NCBI RefSeq assembly: GCF_030530635.1
Contig: NZ_JAUMUL010000017.1
Span: forward strand, 1-49,156
Length of the DNA: 49,156 bases
Source of the DNA: Actinomyces sp.
GTDB lineage: Bacteria > Actinomycetota > Actinomycetes > Actinomycetales > Actinomycetaceae
Reading direction: 5' to 3'
In this document: in pieces, positions 24,526 through 32,993 of the stretch
How the letters are laid out: each line of letters starts with the position of its first letter
How positions within the stretch are numbered: position 1 is the first letter of the stretch
The notes under the pieces: generated by a model
What the model was told of the DNA's origin: nothing
Seen by the model: only the letters and a program-made list of their open reading frames with translations
The model's database searches: none
Translations under genes and position numbers: made by a program

Positions 24526-26400
24526 ATGAACAACCCGCTCAAGCACCTGCACCACACCGAGTTCCGAACCGGATTCAGAACCGGATTCAGAAGCGGCCGC
24601 ATCAGCCCAGATGCGAAGCGTGCCCGCCGCATTCGGGCAGGACTCCTGCTGCCCCTCGCGGCGATCACGCTGGTTGCCGGCTGCTCCACCGGCAGTACCT
24701 CCGGCGTCGCCTCCTCGGGGGCGGACGCCGCCGACTCCTCCGGCGCGGCCTGGACCACGATCACCGCGAAGGTGGCCGCGGCCTCCACCGGGGCGAGCGT
24801 GTCCGACATCCTGGCGGCCAACGCCGACACCTCCGCGGCCACGGCGGCCGTCACGGCGGATGACGACGCCGGCACCTATGACTCCGCCTCCGCCACCACG
24901 ATCACACTGTCCGGCGACTCGGCCAAGGTCGGCGGCGCCGGCGCCGCCGGCGTGCACGTAGACGGCGGCACCATCACGATCACCGCCGCCGGCACCTACG
25001 TCCTGACCGGCGAACTGACGGACGGCGAGGTGATCGTGAACGCCGACGACGCCGAGGTGCGCCTGGTGCTGGGCGGTGCCTCCATCACCAATGCGGACGG
25101 CCCGGCCATCGACATTCAGGACGCGGGCAGCGCCGTCGTCGTGCTGGCAGCGGGCTCTGAGAACACGCTGGTTGACGGCGAGACCTACGCCGACGCCCCC
25201 ACGGCGGCCCTGTTCTCCTCAGACACGGTGGTGCTCACCGGCACCGGCTCGCTGAACGTGACCGGCCGCCACAATGACGCCATCTCCTCCAAGAACGGCC
25301 TGGTGATCCAGGGCGCGCCCACACTCACGGTTGACGCCGTCGACGACGGCATCCGCGGCAAGGACTACCTGGTCATCTCCGGCGGAACCATCACGATCAC
25401 CGCCGACGGGGACGGGCTGAAGTCCACCGAGGACGACGACGAGACCATGGGCTTCATCGCCCTGGGCGGCGCCGACATCACCATTACCTCCGGCGACGAC
25501 GGGGTTTCCGCCACCACCGACGTCACTGTCGAGGGCACCACGCTCAGCGTGGCCGCAGGCGGCGGCCACGCCAACGCCACCCCGGAGGCGGACTTCGGCG
25601 GGACTCCCGGGCAGCAGGACCAGCAGGCCGCTACTGACACCGCTACCGACGACGAGGACGAGTCCGCCGTCGACGACGCCGACAAGCCCAAGGGCGTTAA
25701 TGCGGGTGTCAGCTACACGCAGGCTTCCGGCACCGTGACCCTGGACGCCGCGGACGAGGGGCTCCAGGGGGCCTTCATCAACATCGCGGGCGGGGCGCTG
25801 ACTATCACCTCCGGCGACGACGGCATCAACGCCACCAACGGCGACTATGTGATTGAGGGCCATGAGAACGTCGATTCCGAGTCCGACGACGGCTCGGTGT
25901 TGACCATCTCCGGCGGGCAGGTGCAGGTGTCCTTCACCTACTCCGACGGTATCGACTCCAACGGGTCGGCCTATGTGACCGGCGGGCAGGTCGTCATCTC
26001 CGGCCAGGCCGGCTCCATGGACGGGGCGGTGGACGTCAACGGCGAGAGCCAGCTGATCGGCGTGACCGGCTCCCCGAGCGTGTCGGCGGGAGACACGATC
26101 ACCGTCACCGGCGCCGACGGCACCTCCTGGGGGATGACCAGCGTATTCACCTCCCAGTATCTCACCGTGCTGGGTCTTACCGAGGGCGAGGAGTACACGG
26201 TGGCCACCACCTCGGGTGGTTCGGCCACCGGCACCGCCGCGGCGCTCAGCTCCGGCATGGGCGGCATGGGAGGCCCCGGCGGCCAGGGCGGCGCGGGCGG
26301 ACCGGGCGGCCAGGACGCTCCCGCCGCGCCTTCGGGCGATACGGGCATGGGCGCTCCCGGCCAGACACCCGCCGACGGTGCCACCGCCGAGCAGGGCTGA
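24526..26400 (+). CDS. carbohydrate-binding-domain lipoprotein (DUF4353-like)
   Basis: The 624-residue protein carries a 50-residue charged leader, a hydrophobic segment and the lipobox LVAGC, so it is exported and lipid-anchored. The body consists of repeating beta turns such as GTITITAAGTYVLTGEL, VVLTGTGSLNVTG, DGIRGKDYLVISGG, DGLKSTEDDDE and SGDDGINATNGDYVI. This is the DUF4353 carbohydrate-binding right-handed beta-helix pattern, with acidic DDG turns that could bind calcium. An Asp/Glu-rich insert interrupts it near 365-385. The C-terminus is Gly/Pro/Met-rich (GGMGGPGGQGG), resembling CotH-associated proteins. It is third in the DUF4956-VTC operon. Surface exposure is likely; ligand unknown. 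Confidence 0.85.
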   Translation: MNNPLKHLHHTEFRTGFRTGFRSGRISPDAKRARRIRAGLLLPLAAITLVAGCSTGSTSGVASSGADAADSSGAAWTTITAKVAAASTGASVSDILAANADTSAATAAVTADDDAGTYDSASATTITLSGDSAKVGGAGAAGVHVDGGTITITAAGTYVLTGELTDGEVIVNADDAEVRLVLGGASITNADGPAIDIQDAGSAVVVLAAGSENTLVDGETYADAPTAALFSSDTVVLTGTGSLNVTGRHNDAISSKNGLVIQGAPTLTVDAVDDGIRGKDYLVISGGTITITADGDGLKSTEDDDETMGFIALGGADITITSGDDGVSATTDVTVEGTTLSVAAGGGHANATPEADFGGTPGQQDQQAATDTATDDEDESAVDDADKPKGVNAGVSYTQASGTVTLDAADEGLQGAFINIAGGALTITSGDDGINATNGDYVIEGHENVDSESDDGSVLTISGGQVQVSFTYSDGIDSNGSAYVTGGQVVISGQAGSMDGAVDVNGESQLIGVTGSPSVSAGDTITVTGADGTSWGMTSVFTSQYLTVLGLTEGEEYTVATTSGGSATGTAAALSSGMGGMGGPGGQGGAGGPGGQDAPAAPSGDTGMGAPGQTPADGATAEQG

Positions 26401-26440
26401 CGCACTGCGGCCACCGTCCCCGTCTGCTACGGCGCTTCGG

Positions 26441-26506
26441 CGCTAACAACACCGGTTAGCGGTCTGCTGAACAGCCACCAGGTATTCACAGCAGACCGCT
26501 GACCGG
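26441..26506. terminator. two mutually exclusive hairpins after the lipoprotein gene
   Basis: Hairpin one: CGCTAAC (26441-26447) with GTTAGCG (26455-26461). Hairpin two: 26452-26469 with 26489-26506, 18-bp arms with one mismatch (core AGCGGTCTGCTG/CAGCAGACCGCT). They share bases 26455-26461, so only one can form at a time. The position between converging genes suggests termination. Confidence 0.7.
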
Positions 26507-26551
26507 CGTAATAGACGGCCTCGGGTTCTCGAAGGAGCCGCGAGCCGCCGA

Positions 26552-27532
26552 TCAGCTCAGGTGCTCCTTGAGGAAGGCGTCGACGACGTCGAGCACGTCG
26601 TCCTGCCAGAAGGGGGCGCCGCCGTGGTCGGCGCCGGCCAGCCGGTAGAAGATGACGTCTTGGCCCTTGGCCTGCAGGTCCTGCACCAACCAGACCGACT
26701 GGGAGAAGTTGACGAGACGGTCCTTGTCCCCATGGACCACCAACAGCGGCGGCAGAGCGCGCCGCGAGGCGTGCGGCACGTGATCCATGATGATGGTGGG
26801 GGCGACGAGTTCGGGATGCTCATCCACCCGCACTCGGCCAATGAGCCAGCCCTCGGGAGAGTCGGCCTCCAAATGGTCCTGAATGGATGGGTACTCGTTC
26901 ATCCGCCCGATGTGGGTGGGGCCGTAGTAGTCGACGAAGGCGCGCAGGCCCAGCGCCTCGGTGACGGGCTCGTCGGAGAAGGCGGGATCGTCGTCGGCGC
27001 CGCCCGTACCGGTGGCCCAGGTCATCAGGGTGGTGTGACCGCCGGAGGAGTCGCCCCACATGGCCATGCGATTGACGTCGACGTGATATTCGGCGGCGTG
27101 GGCGCGCAGCCAGCGCACCGCCGTCTTGGCGTCCTTGGCCTGGGCGGGGAAGGGCGCCACCTCACTGCCGCGGTACTCGACGATGGCGATCACGTACCCG
27201 CGGGCGGCGAAGGCCACCAGGTTGCCCAGTTCATGGCCGAGCTGCTGGGTGTGGAAGGCCGAGCCCTGTACATACAGGATGGTGGGGTAGACGTCGGTTG
27301 CGGTGTCGGGGAAGGCGGCCCGACGCGGCGGCATGATGATCTGCAGGTGGAGCGTGCGGCCGGACTTCTCTGCGTAGGGCACGTTCAGGTGGACCTCCCC
27401 GTAGCGGGGTTCGTCCACCGCGGGCAGCGTGCGCATACCGGGCACGGCCAGCTCGGAGGCGGGGAAATCAGCCGGTTCAACAAGCTCCGGCGGAGTGTGG
27501 GACCGGGGCGGGGTGAATAGGAAGTCGGTCAT
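26552..27532 (-). CDS. alpha/beta hydrolase, esterase/peptidase-like
   Basis: ATG 27532 is chosen because GGAG lies 6 nt upstream; the longer frame from 27673 adds no conserved sequence. The 326-residue cytosolic protein has the nucleophile elbow GDSSGGH, a catalytic Asp in LLVVHGDKDRLVNF and His in AGADHGGAPFW. The oxyanion/lead-in segment YPTILYVQGSAFHTQQ and the VIAIVEYRGSEVAPFPAQ strand are typical of the BD-FAE/DLH-like group of acyl-ester hydrolases. Such enzymes cleave carbohydrate esters or similar substrates; the true substrate cannot be read. It is monocistronic and convergent with the lipoprotein gene. Confidence 0.88.
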   Translation of the reverse strand: MTDFLFTPPRSHTPPELVEPADFPASELAVPGMRTLPAVDEPRYGEVHLNVPYAEKSGRTLHLQIIMPPRRAAFPDTATDVYPTILYVQGSAFHTQQLGHELGNLVAFAARGYVIAIVEYRGSEVAPFPAQAKDAKTAVRWLRAHAAEYHVDVNRMAMWGDSSGGHTTLMTWATGTGGADDDPAFSDEPVTEALGLRAFVDYYGPTHIGRMNEYPSIQDHLEADSPEGWLIGRVRVDEHPELVAPTIIMDHVPHASRRALPPLLVVHGDKDRLVNFSQSVWLVQDLQAKGQDVIFYRLAGADHGGAPFWQDDVLDVVDAFLKEHLS

Positions 27533-28100
27533 GGCGTGCTCCATGTCAGTAGGACGGCGTCGGCCGCGGCACAATCCATCATGCCTCCCCCGGGGATGCC
27601 GTACGCCATCGTTGCAGGAAGGACAGTGCTCGCCGCCTTGTGCCGTCGCGACCGGCTCAACGCCGCACAGCAACCGGAAAGTAGGTTCCAGAGCTTTTCA
27701 GGCTTTTCGCGTTTGTGGGTGTGGTGGTTCGGGCCCGCGGGTGGTCATGCTCGGGACTAGGAGGTCGTGCTTGGGTGCGCGAGGTCGTGGGCGAGCGTCC
27801 GGGCGGGCTCTGCGTGGGGCCTGCACGGACGTTCTGGGGCTGACGAGGACTTGTGGCCGGCGGGGACGTCCTCCGGGCGGCGTCGCGGGCGTAGAGCGAG
27901 TTGGGTCAAGGGAAGGGACAGATCGTTGGTACGCCCCTTCGGCGTCTACTACGCCAGTTTGACCTTCGCTGAAGGGTCAAGAACCCTTCAGCAGACACCA
28001 AACCCGAGTAGTAAACCCCGAACCGGAGTAGTAGACGACGTCAGCGCAAAGCACGCCGACGAGCGAACTCCCGACTCCAACTACACCCACAAACACGAAC

Positions 28101-28136
28101 CGCCCGCTAACCGTCGTAGTAGACGGTGAGCGGGCG
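28101..28136. terminator. 15-bp-arm hairpin upstream of the hydrolase gene
   Basis: CGCCCGCTAACCGTC (28101-28115) pairs with GACGGTGAGCGGGCG (28122-28136) with one mismatch and a 6-nt loop GTAGTA. It lies 37 bp before the leaderless -10 box at 28173, so it may insulate the following gene from upstream transcription. Confidence 0.6.
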
Positions 28137-28172
28137 TGGCAGATGAGTTCGGGACCACCAGCGGCGGCGGCA

Positions 28173-28178
28173 TAAGCT
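28173..28178 (+). promoter_or_regulatory. leaderless -10 box for the gene at 28185
   Basis: TAAGCT lies exactly 6 nt before ATG 28185 and there is no Shine-Dalgarno. Confidence 0.5.
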
Positions 28179-28184
28179 CCGGGT

Positions 28185-29072
28185 ATGACCATCGTTGAGG
28201 CATCCGCCGTCGCCCCGCTCGCCCGTCACCTGGCCGGGCCACTGGAGGACGAGGCCGCGCCGGTGCTCGTCCTTTCCCACGGCATCACCGACTCCGCGGC
28301 CTGCTGGGTGGAGGCGATCGACCGCTGGACGGCCACCGGCTACCGGATCGTCGCCCTGGACGCCCGCGGCCACGGCGACTCCCCACGCTGGGACGAGCCG
28401 GACCTGGCCAGCCTGACGGCCACCGGCGCGCGCCTGGCCGCCGACCTGGAGACAGTGTTGGAGGATCTGCGCGCGCACGGCCTGCGCGGTGAGGGGCCAT
28501 TGCGCTCGCCGCTGGCCGTGGTCGGGCATTCCATGGGCGGGGTGACCAGCCTGGACGTGGCCGCGCACCGACCCGATCTGGTGGACGCCGTCGTCGCGGA
28601 GGACCCCGCCTTTGTCACGCCGATCTGGCGGCACTTGATGGCGATGAACGGCGTCCGGCAGGTGCGGGAGATGCAGCAGATCGCCTCCGATCCGCAGGCG
28701 CGCTTCGAGTTGGAGATGCGCAACAACCCCACCTGGTCGCCGCGGGAGACCCGCGCCAGCGTGGAGGCCGCCTGCGGCGTCGACCTGGCCTTCATCGCGC
28801 AGGGCTGCGTCTCACCGCCGACACCCTGGCAGGAGGTCGTCGACTCCCTGACAGTGCCGACGTTGATCGTCACCGGCACCGAGCGCGTGGTGTTGCGCGG
28901 CGACAACCTCACCAATATCACCCGCCGGGCCAATCCCTCGATCGAGACCGTCGTGATTGAGGGCGCGCCTCACTGCGTGCGCCGCACCTACCCCGACCGC
29001 TTCCACGCCATCACCGACCCCTGGCTCGCCCGACGTCTTCACTTTGGCGTGCATGCCTTCAGCGGTCAGTGA
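28185..29072 (+). CDS. alpha/beta-fold hydrolase
   Basis: This 295-residue soluble protein has the strand-turn VLVLSHGITDSAACW (oxyanion region), IVALDARGHGDSPRW, the nucleophile elbow VVGHSMGGVTS, LIVTGTERVVLRG in the acid position and a late His in EGAPHCVRRTYPDRFH. This is the classic layout of small-molecule esterases, lyases and haloperoxidase-like hydrolases; the exact reaction is not known. The catalytic acid residue in the VTGTE segment appears as Glu rather than Asp. The start is leaderless. Its last 7 bases overlap the 3' end of the convergent hipA-like gene, so antisense interference between the two is possible. Confidence 0.85.
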   Translation: MTIVEASAVAPLARHLAGPLEDEAAPVLVLSHGITDSAACWVEAIDRWTATGYRIVALDARGHGDSPRWDEPDLASLTATGARLAADLETVLEDLRAHGLRGEGPLRSPLAVVGHSMGGVTSLDVAAHRPDLVDAVVAEDPAFVTPIWRHLMAMNGVRQVREMQQIASDPQARFELEMRNNPTWSPRETRASVEAACGVDLAFIAQGCVSPPTPWQEVVDSLTVPTLIVTGTERVVLRGDNLTNITRRANPSIETVVIEGAPHCVRRTYPDRFHAITDPWLARRLHFGVHAFSGQ

Positions 29073-30289
29073 CGCAGCCGGCTCGCCGTCTGCTCCATGT
29101 GGCCGGTGATCCACTCGCGCACCGGCACTGGTGCGGCGTCGATGCTCTCCCAGCTGGAGAAGAATCGGTCCACCGTGTCATCGACGACGTCGAGCACATC
29201 CTCATCGCCAACGGCAAGCCTGTCCTGGAGCCGGACGAAGTGCTCCCGGGTGACCTCGGCGAGCCTGGTGGCGCCGAAGAAGGGCAGGCCGAGCTCCGCA
29301 TGATTCGGATACGCTGCGGTACACACAAGGTCATAGGCGGGTGAGAGCCGCGCGCGCCGCCCGTCGGGGTAGATCAAGGACCAGTTCTTCAGGTGGGCGT
29401 CCCCGTTGCCGGCAAGCAGGTTGAATACCGTGCGACGGACCATCTCCTGCAGGGAGGCGTGGTCCCGCCCGCGGTATGCCAAACCGGCGACCGTCTCCAC
29501 ACTGGACCGGTATTTCCCCTCGCCCGTACCGTACTGGTTCAGGACCTGCGCGAAGTCCTCGATATGTATGCGGCCCTCAGGCGACCGGTCGAAGCGGCGT
29601 ACGGCGTAGGCGTCGGTTTCTTCTGAGAGCCAGGCGCCCGGCCCCAGATCGTCAATACTCTCCCGAGGCCACAGCACGGCCTGAGGGACCTCGATCCCCA
29701 CCTGGCCTGCCAGCTCCATGACTGACAGTTCGTTGGAGGCAAGTCCCGGATACGTTGGATCGGGGATCTTAAGAATCCAGTCCCCATCCTCCCCATGAGC
29801 CGGAAGAACTAAACGCTCACCCCTCATACTCATGGAGTACTTCATGGTCATGCCCGCCAAAGATGCACGTCGTATAGCGCCCGCCGGCTTGAACTCCGGA
29901 GGCGGGATCAATTCCGCATCCTCAAGGGAGGCGTCATTATTCCCATCCGCGTCCGGCACAACTTCAACCGCCCCGGGTAGATCTGTGCCGATCCTTTCGA
30001 GCAGGTCTATCTCGCGGTGCATACTTACACCCTGCTCCTTCGCAATCAGGTCGCGGAGGCGCCCCTCGGGGAGCAGGTTGGAGAACCAGGCCGGCACCCG
30101 GTTGGTGGCGCGCGGCTGCTTGCGCGGATGGTCCTCGAACCAGCGCCCGAGGACCATTCGTCCGGGACGATCCCAATAGTCCCGGTCAAAGACGAACTTC
30201 GTGAACGGCCCTCCATCAGGCTGGTCGCGCCTGTGAATTGAGGCCACGTGCTCGCCGTGCAGAAGCACCGCATACACTGAATCACTCAC
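29066..30289 (-). CDS. HipA-family serine/threonine kinase toxin-like protein
   Basis: The 407-residue protein has the HipA N-terminal subdomain (VPAWFSNLLPEGRLRDLIA, residues 65-83). The kinase core follows: KYSMSMRGERLVLPAH at 150-165, WILKIPD (171-177), RRFDRSPEGRIHIEDFAQ (231-248), catalytic loop GNGDAHLKNW (294-303, Asp297) and metal-binding SPAYD (316-320). All key residues are present, so it should be active. HipA kinases phosphorylate translation factors such as GltX and cause growth arrest; their usual antitoxin is the Xre-type HipB. There is no HipB here. Instead the start codon lies 2 nt after the stop of a DUF262 gene, so the pair is one operon. Target and regulator are unknown. 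Confidence 0.88.
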   Translation of the reverse strand: MSDSVYAVLLHGEHVASIHRRDQPDGGPFTKFVFDRDYWDRPGRMVLGRWFEDHPRKQPRATNRVPAWFSNLLPEGRLRDLIAKEQGVSMHREIDLLERIGTDLPGAVEVVPDADGNNDASLEDAELIPPPEFKPAGAIRRASLAGMTMKYSMSMRGERLVLPAHGEDGDWILKIPDPTYPGLASNELSVMELAGQVGIEVPQAVLWPRESIDDLGPGAWLSEETDAYAVRRFDRSPEGRIHIEDFAQVLNQYGTGEGKYRSSVETVAGLAYRGRDHASLQEMVRRTVFNLLAGNGDAHLKNWSLIYPDGRRARLSPAYDLVCTAAYPNHAELGLPFFGATRLAEVTREHFVRLQDRLAVGDEDVLDVVDDTVDRFFSSWESIDAAPVPVREWITGHMEQTASRLRH

Positions 30290-30291
30290 GG

Positions 30292-31917
30292 CTACGCCTC
30301 CTCGTCAAACACGTAGTCTGACAGCGGAGGCGTGTCCTCCTGTCCCCAGGCGGTGCGCACCATCAGGAACTCGGTCAGATAGGTTCGCAACGCCTCGGCG
30401 CGCAGCCGCAGGAACTCAGTGAAGTCATTGTTTTGCAGCCGCTCCAGCATGATCTCGTCCAGCAGCAGGGAGTCCAGGTCCAGTTGTACATCCAGGGCCG
30501 TCAGCAACTCGCGCCGATCCAGCACGCAGATGAGCTTCGACGCCGCCACCGGATCCTGCTCCTTAAACTCCGATGGAGGCACAAGGTCGGCTACTACGGC
30601 GCGCGGCGTCGTCTCCCCCTCCAGCTGCTCAGCCAAGGCTTCGATGGTGAGTGGCTCGTTGGTGCGCGCATCCACCGGGCCGAGGCTCCACAATGCCGCG
30701 AGAATCATCTTGGAGTCCGAGCGATTCGTGCGGAAAACCGCCAGTTCCGGCGGCTGCGGGCTTCCACTGAGGTCGACCGCCTCGAGGAGCCGCTGCACCG
30801 AGGCGGACTCTTGGCCTTGTTTCACCCGCGCCGCCATGTCACGCAGGTCCGCCTGCGAGCCACTGATACCCAGCGCATCGGCTCCCGCACTTGTGCGCCA
30901 CAGCCAACGGGACAGCAATTCCAGGTTACGGTCGGCCGGCTCGGGGAAGAGAGCAAAGAACCGGGTGAGAACCAGCAGTTGGAAGCGGAAGGGCAGAAAC
31001 ACCAGGTGCGGAATCCCGCAGCGCTCCTGCAAGAAGCGCGCCGCTTGCACGAGCGCACGCTCCGTGGCCTGGTAGGCCTCCGCTTCGCTCTCCTCGCGGA
31101 AGTCGCTCACGCGGCGCCGACTTTCGGAGAACTCTCCGTGGACGTCCCTGGTGATGTCCGTATGCCTACGCACCAGGATCGCCTGAACCACGACCTTGTC
31201 ATCCAGCAGACCGAAACGGGTCTGCGCATCCACGCCGGCGGCAATGCCAGAGGTGGTGTTTGCCGCCTCGGGCCCGCCGTGTATGGCGTTGAAGATCTCC
31301 GCCGCATTCAGGCGCTTGCCACGGGAGTTGATCCGGTCGAATACCTCACGGAGAGTCTGCTCGTCTGCCTGCTTCATAACCGTGGCCGGCACGGTCACGC
31401 GGTTGAGCCTGCCCGCCATTTCCTGAACGTGTGTTGCCTGATCGGCGGCGTCGGGGTTGTCCGCGAGCCAGGCCAGAGCCCGGGAGAAGTCGAACAGGTC
31501 AGGCAATGGGATCACCAGCGGCTCCTCGAGCGAACGGCCGCCCACCACGGCCTTCTGCCGCAGCGAGTATCCCAGGGCGAAGCGCTGATCCTGCGCACCT
31601 TCGGGATCGATCGCGTTGACCAGGCTGGTGACGCGCTGCTGGCCATCTACCACCCACAGCGCATCCGACCGCGGCGGGGCTTTAACGTGCAAGGCACCGA
31701 TAAGCAGATCTTCTGCCTCGGCCTCGCGCTGCCACAGCAGCAGGCTGCCAAAGGGGAACCCACGCAGGATCGAGTCGAAGAGGCTGAGCACGTCCTTCCC
31801 GTCCCATCGGAACGAGCGCTGAAACTGAGGCACGCGCAGCCGCCCCGACTTCACGAGTGCGCGTAGCTCGGCGATTGTGTAGGCCTCGCTGCTCGACAGT
31901 GCCTGGGTGCTCTCCAT
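30292..31917 (-). CDS. DUF262-domain protein, operon partner of HipA
   Basis: This 541-residue protein has the DUF262 N-terminal pattern: VPQFQRSFRWDGKDVLSLFDSIL (30-51), LWVVDGQQRVTSLV with DGQQR at 91-95, and FDRINSRGKRLNAAEIFN (193-210). DUF262 (ParB/Srx fold) proteins bind or hydrolyse nucleotides and drive phage-defence nucleases such as GmrSD, BrxU and SspE. The usual C-terminal DUF1524 HNH domain is not visible: the last 150 residues are helical (LDSLLLDEIMLERLQ, FLRLRAEALRTYLTEFL). The gene ends 2 nt before the HipA start. A plausible reading is that DUF262 senses and HipA executes; this is inference. Start ATG 31917 has no Shine-Dalgarno, with CATGAT 6 nt upstream. Confidence 0.82.
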   Translation of the reverse strand: MESTQALSSSEAYTIAELRALVKSGRLRVPQFQRSFRWDGKDVLSLFDSILRGFPFGSLLLWQREAEAEDLLIGALHVKAPPRSDALWVVDGQQRVTSLVNAIDPEGAQDQRFALGYSLRQKAVVGGRSLEEPLVIPLPDLFDFSRALAWLADNPDAADQATHVQEMAGRLNRVTVPATVMKQADEQTLREVFDRINSRGKRLNAAEIFNAIHGGPEAANTTSGIAAGVDAQTRFGLLDDKVVVQAILVRRHTDITRDVHGEFSESRRRVSDFREESEAEAYQATERALVQAARFLQERCGIPHLVFLPFRFQLLVLTRFFALFPEPADRNLELLSRWLWRTSAGADALGISGSQADLRDMAARVKQGQESASVQRLLEAVDLSGSPQPPELAVFRTNRSDSKMILAALWSLGPVDARTNEPLTIEALAEQLEGETTPRAVVADLVPPSEFKEQDPVAASKLICVLDRRELLTALDVQLDLDSLLLDEIMLERLQNNDFTEFLRLRAEALRTYLTEFLMVRTAWGQEDTPPLSDYVFDEEA

Positions 31918-32000
31918 ATAGCGATCATGCCACGGACCTACGATACATACGCGAGTGGCGATCCGTCGTCAGTCGCCGGAGCGCGCCGTGTAGGGCTGCA

Positions 32001-32053
32001 CCGGCGCCCGATTAGACCGTCCGGCACCCGCTCACACCTACCGCCGGCACCCC
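32001..32053. repeat. three phased CCGGC[G/A]CCC words
   Basis: CCGGCGCCCG (32001), CCGGCACCCG (32021) and CCGGCACCCC (32044) lie 20 and 23 bp apart in the 153-bp gap between the DUF262 start and the stop of the membrane protein gene. No other feature was seen in this gap. Confidence 0.5.
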
Positions 32054-32070
32054 AGCTTTCGGTGTCTTGT

Positions 32071-32883
32071 CTAACTGAGGACTCCAGACAAGAGGGTGAG
32101 CGCCCCGTTGCTCGTCGCCATCATGGACAGTCCGCAAAAAACGCTTCCCAACACGGCAAACCAAATGACCGGGCGTACCTCGCCGCCACCCACGCGGGCG
32201 AAAGCACCGCGAGTAGTATTCCACAGAGCGAGGAACGCCCCGGCAGCACCAATACCGAGAAACCCGTATGCGGCAATCACGAGCAATGTAACTTCACTAG
32301 GAAGACTCATGACCCGAGAAGCCCAAGACGAGACGTTGCTTCCTGAAGAGACGGCGAGAACAAGTTGCTCGTTGATACTTGACCGCTCAAGCGACCACGC
32401 GGCGACAAGTGCGAGGACAATATTGATACCAGACCCCGACAGATCCTGCCACCGAAATCGACTCCGTACCCTTACCGCTGGAATCACGCACATAAGCACC
32501 GTGCAGGCACTCATCACCAGCAAGGCGACCCGCATTGTCCACAACACGAGCAATCCGTACCGCCCGAGCAGAACAAGAACAACAACCATCGCCAGACCAG
32601 CCCCGATAAGCACCACTACCGCATCGTCGCCCGACGCACCTTGACCCGAAGTGGACTCCACATTCGTGATATATTTGCGCTGATCGCGGTTGTCGATTGT
32701 CTGGTGAACGCTATTATCGCGACCTGTGATAGTGACACTTTGATTCGACGTCCCTACGCTTCCATCTTTTGCCTGCATGGCCTTTTTCGCGCCTCTTCCC
32801 CCCATGACCATCGCAGATACTGTGCCTACGATTCCCATGAGGGAGGCCACGATAGAGACGATGTTGTTGAGGTTCTCGAGCAT
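32071..32883 (-). CDS. orphan multi-pass membrane protein, not recognised
   Basis: ATG 32883 is used because AGGTGG precedes it; the frame continues upstream to 33018 without conserved sequence. The 270-residue product has an N-terminal membrane helix (VSIVASLMGIVGTVSAMVMGG). A short soluble loop with a beta-rich repeat-like stretch (SVGTSNQSVTITG, RDNSVHQTIDNRDQ) follows. At least four more hydrophobic segments come after it (AVVVLIGAGLAMVVVLVLL, ALLVMSACTVLMCVI, VTLLVIAAYGFLGIGA, VIWFAVLGSVFCGLSM). Its codon use is AT-richer than the amylosucrase-type gene 110 bp upstream. I know of no family for it. The anchor-plus-loop start resembles membrane components of conflict systems, which is only a resemblance. 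Confidence 0.6.
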   Translation of the reverse strand: MLENLNNIVSIVASLMGIVGTVSAMVMGGRGAKKAMQAKDGSVGTSNQSVTITGRDNSVHQTIDNRDQRKYITNVESTSGQGASGDDAVVVLIGAGLAMVVVLVLLGRYGLLVLWTMRVALLVMSACTVLMCVIPAVRVRSRFRWQDLSGSGINIVLALVAAWSLERSSINEQLVLAVSSGSNVSSWASRVMSLPSEVTLLVIAAYGFLGIGAAGAFLALWNTTRGAFARVGGGEVRPVIWFAVLGSVFCGLSMMATSNGALTLLSGVLS

Positions 32884-32993
32884 GGTCGATCGCCACCTTT
32901 CCGAGTCAGGGTCCTGATGCTCGGACGGTACAGCGGACCACTGACACGAAAACATGCAGCAGGCGCTCGGCGCTCCGCTCGCCGGCCCGCGCG

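Larger units (their letters stand above)
27533..28184. repeat. 650-bp non-coding gap with phased words and hairpins
   Basis: No gene is supported. Words related to GTGGTCATGC start at 27721, 27741, 27761 and 27781 (GTGGTGGTTC, GTGGTCATGC, GAGGTCGTGC, GAGGTCGTGG), exactly 20 bp apart. TGGGGC then recurs at 27815 and 27835 and GGAC at 27827 and 27847. GCTTTTC recurs 10 bp apart at 27693/27702. GAGTAGTA recurs at 28006 and 28026. A hairpin with 10-bp arms (27968-27977 / 27983-27992) lies between. Confidence 0.65.
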
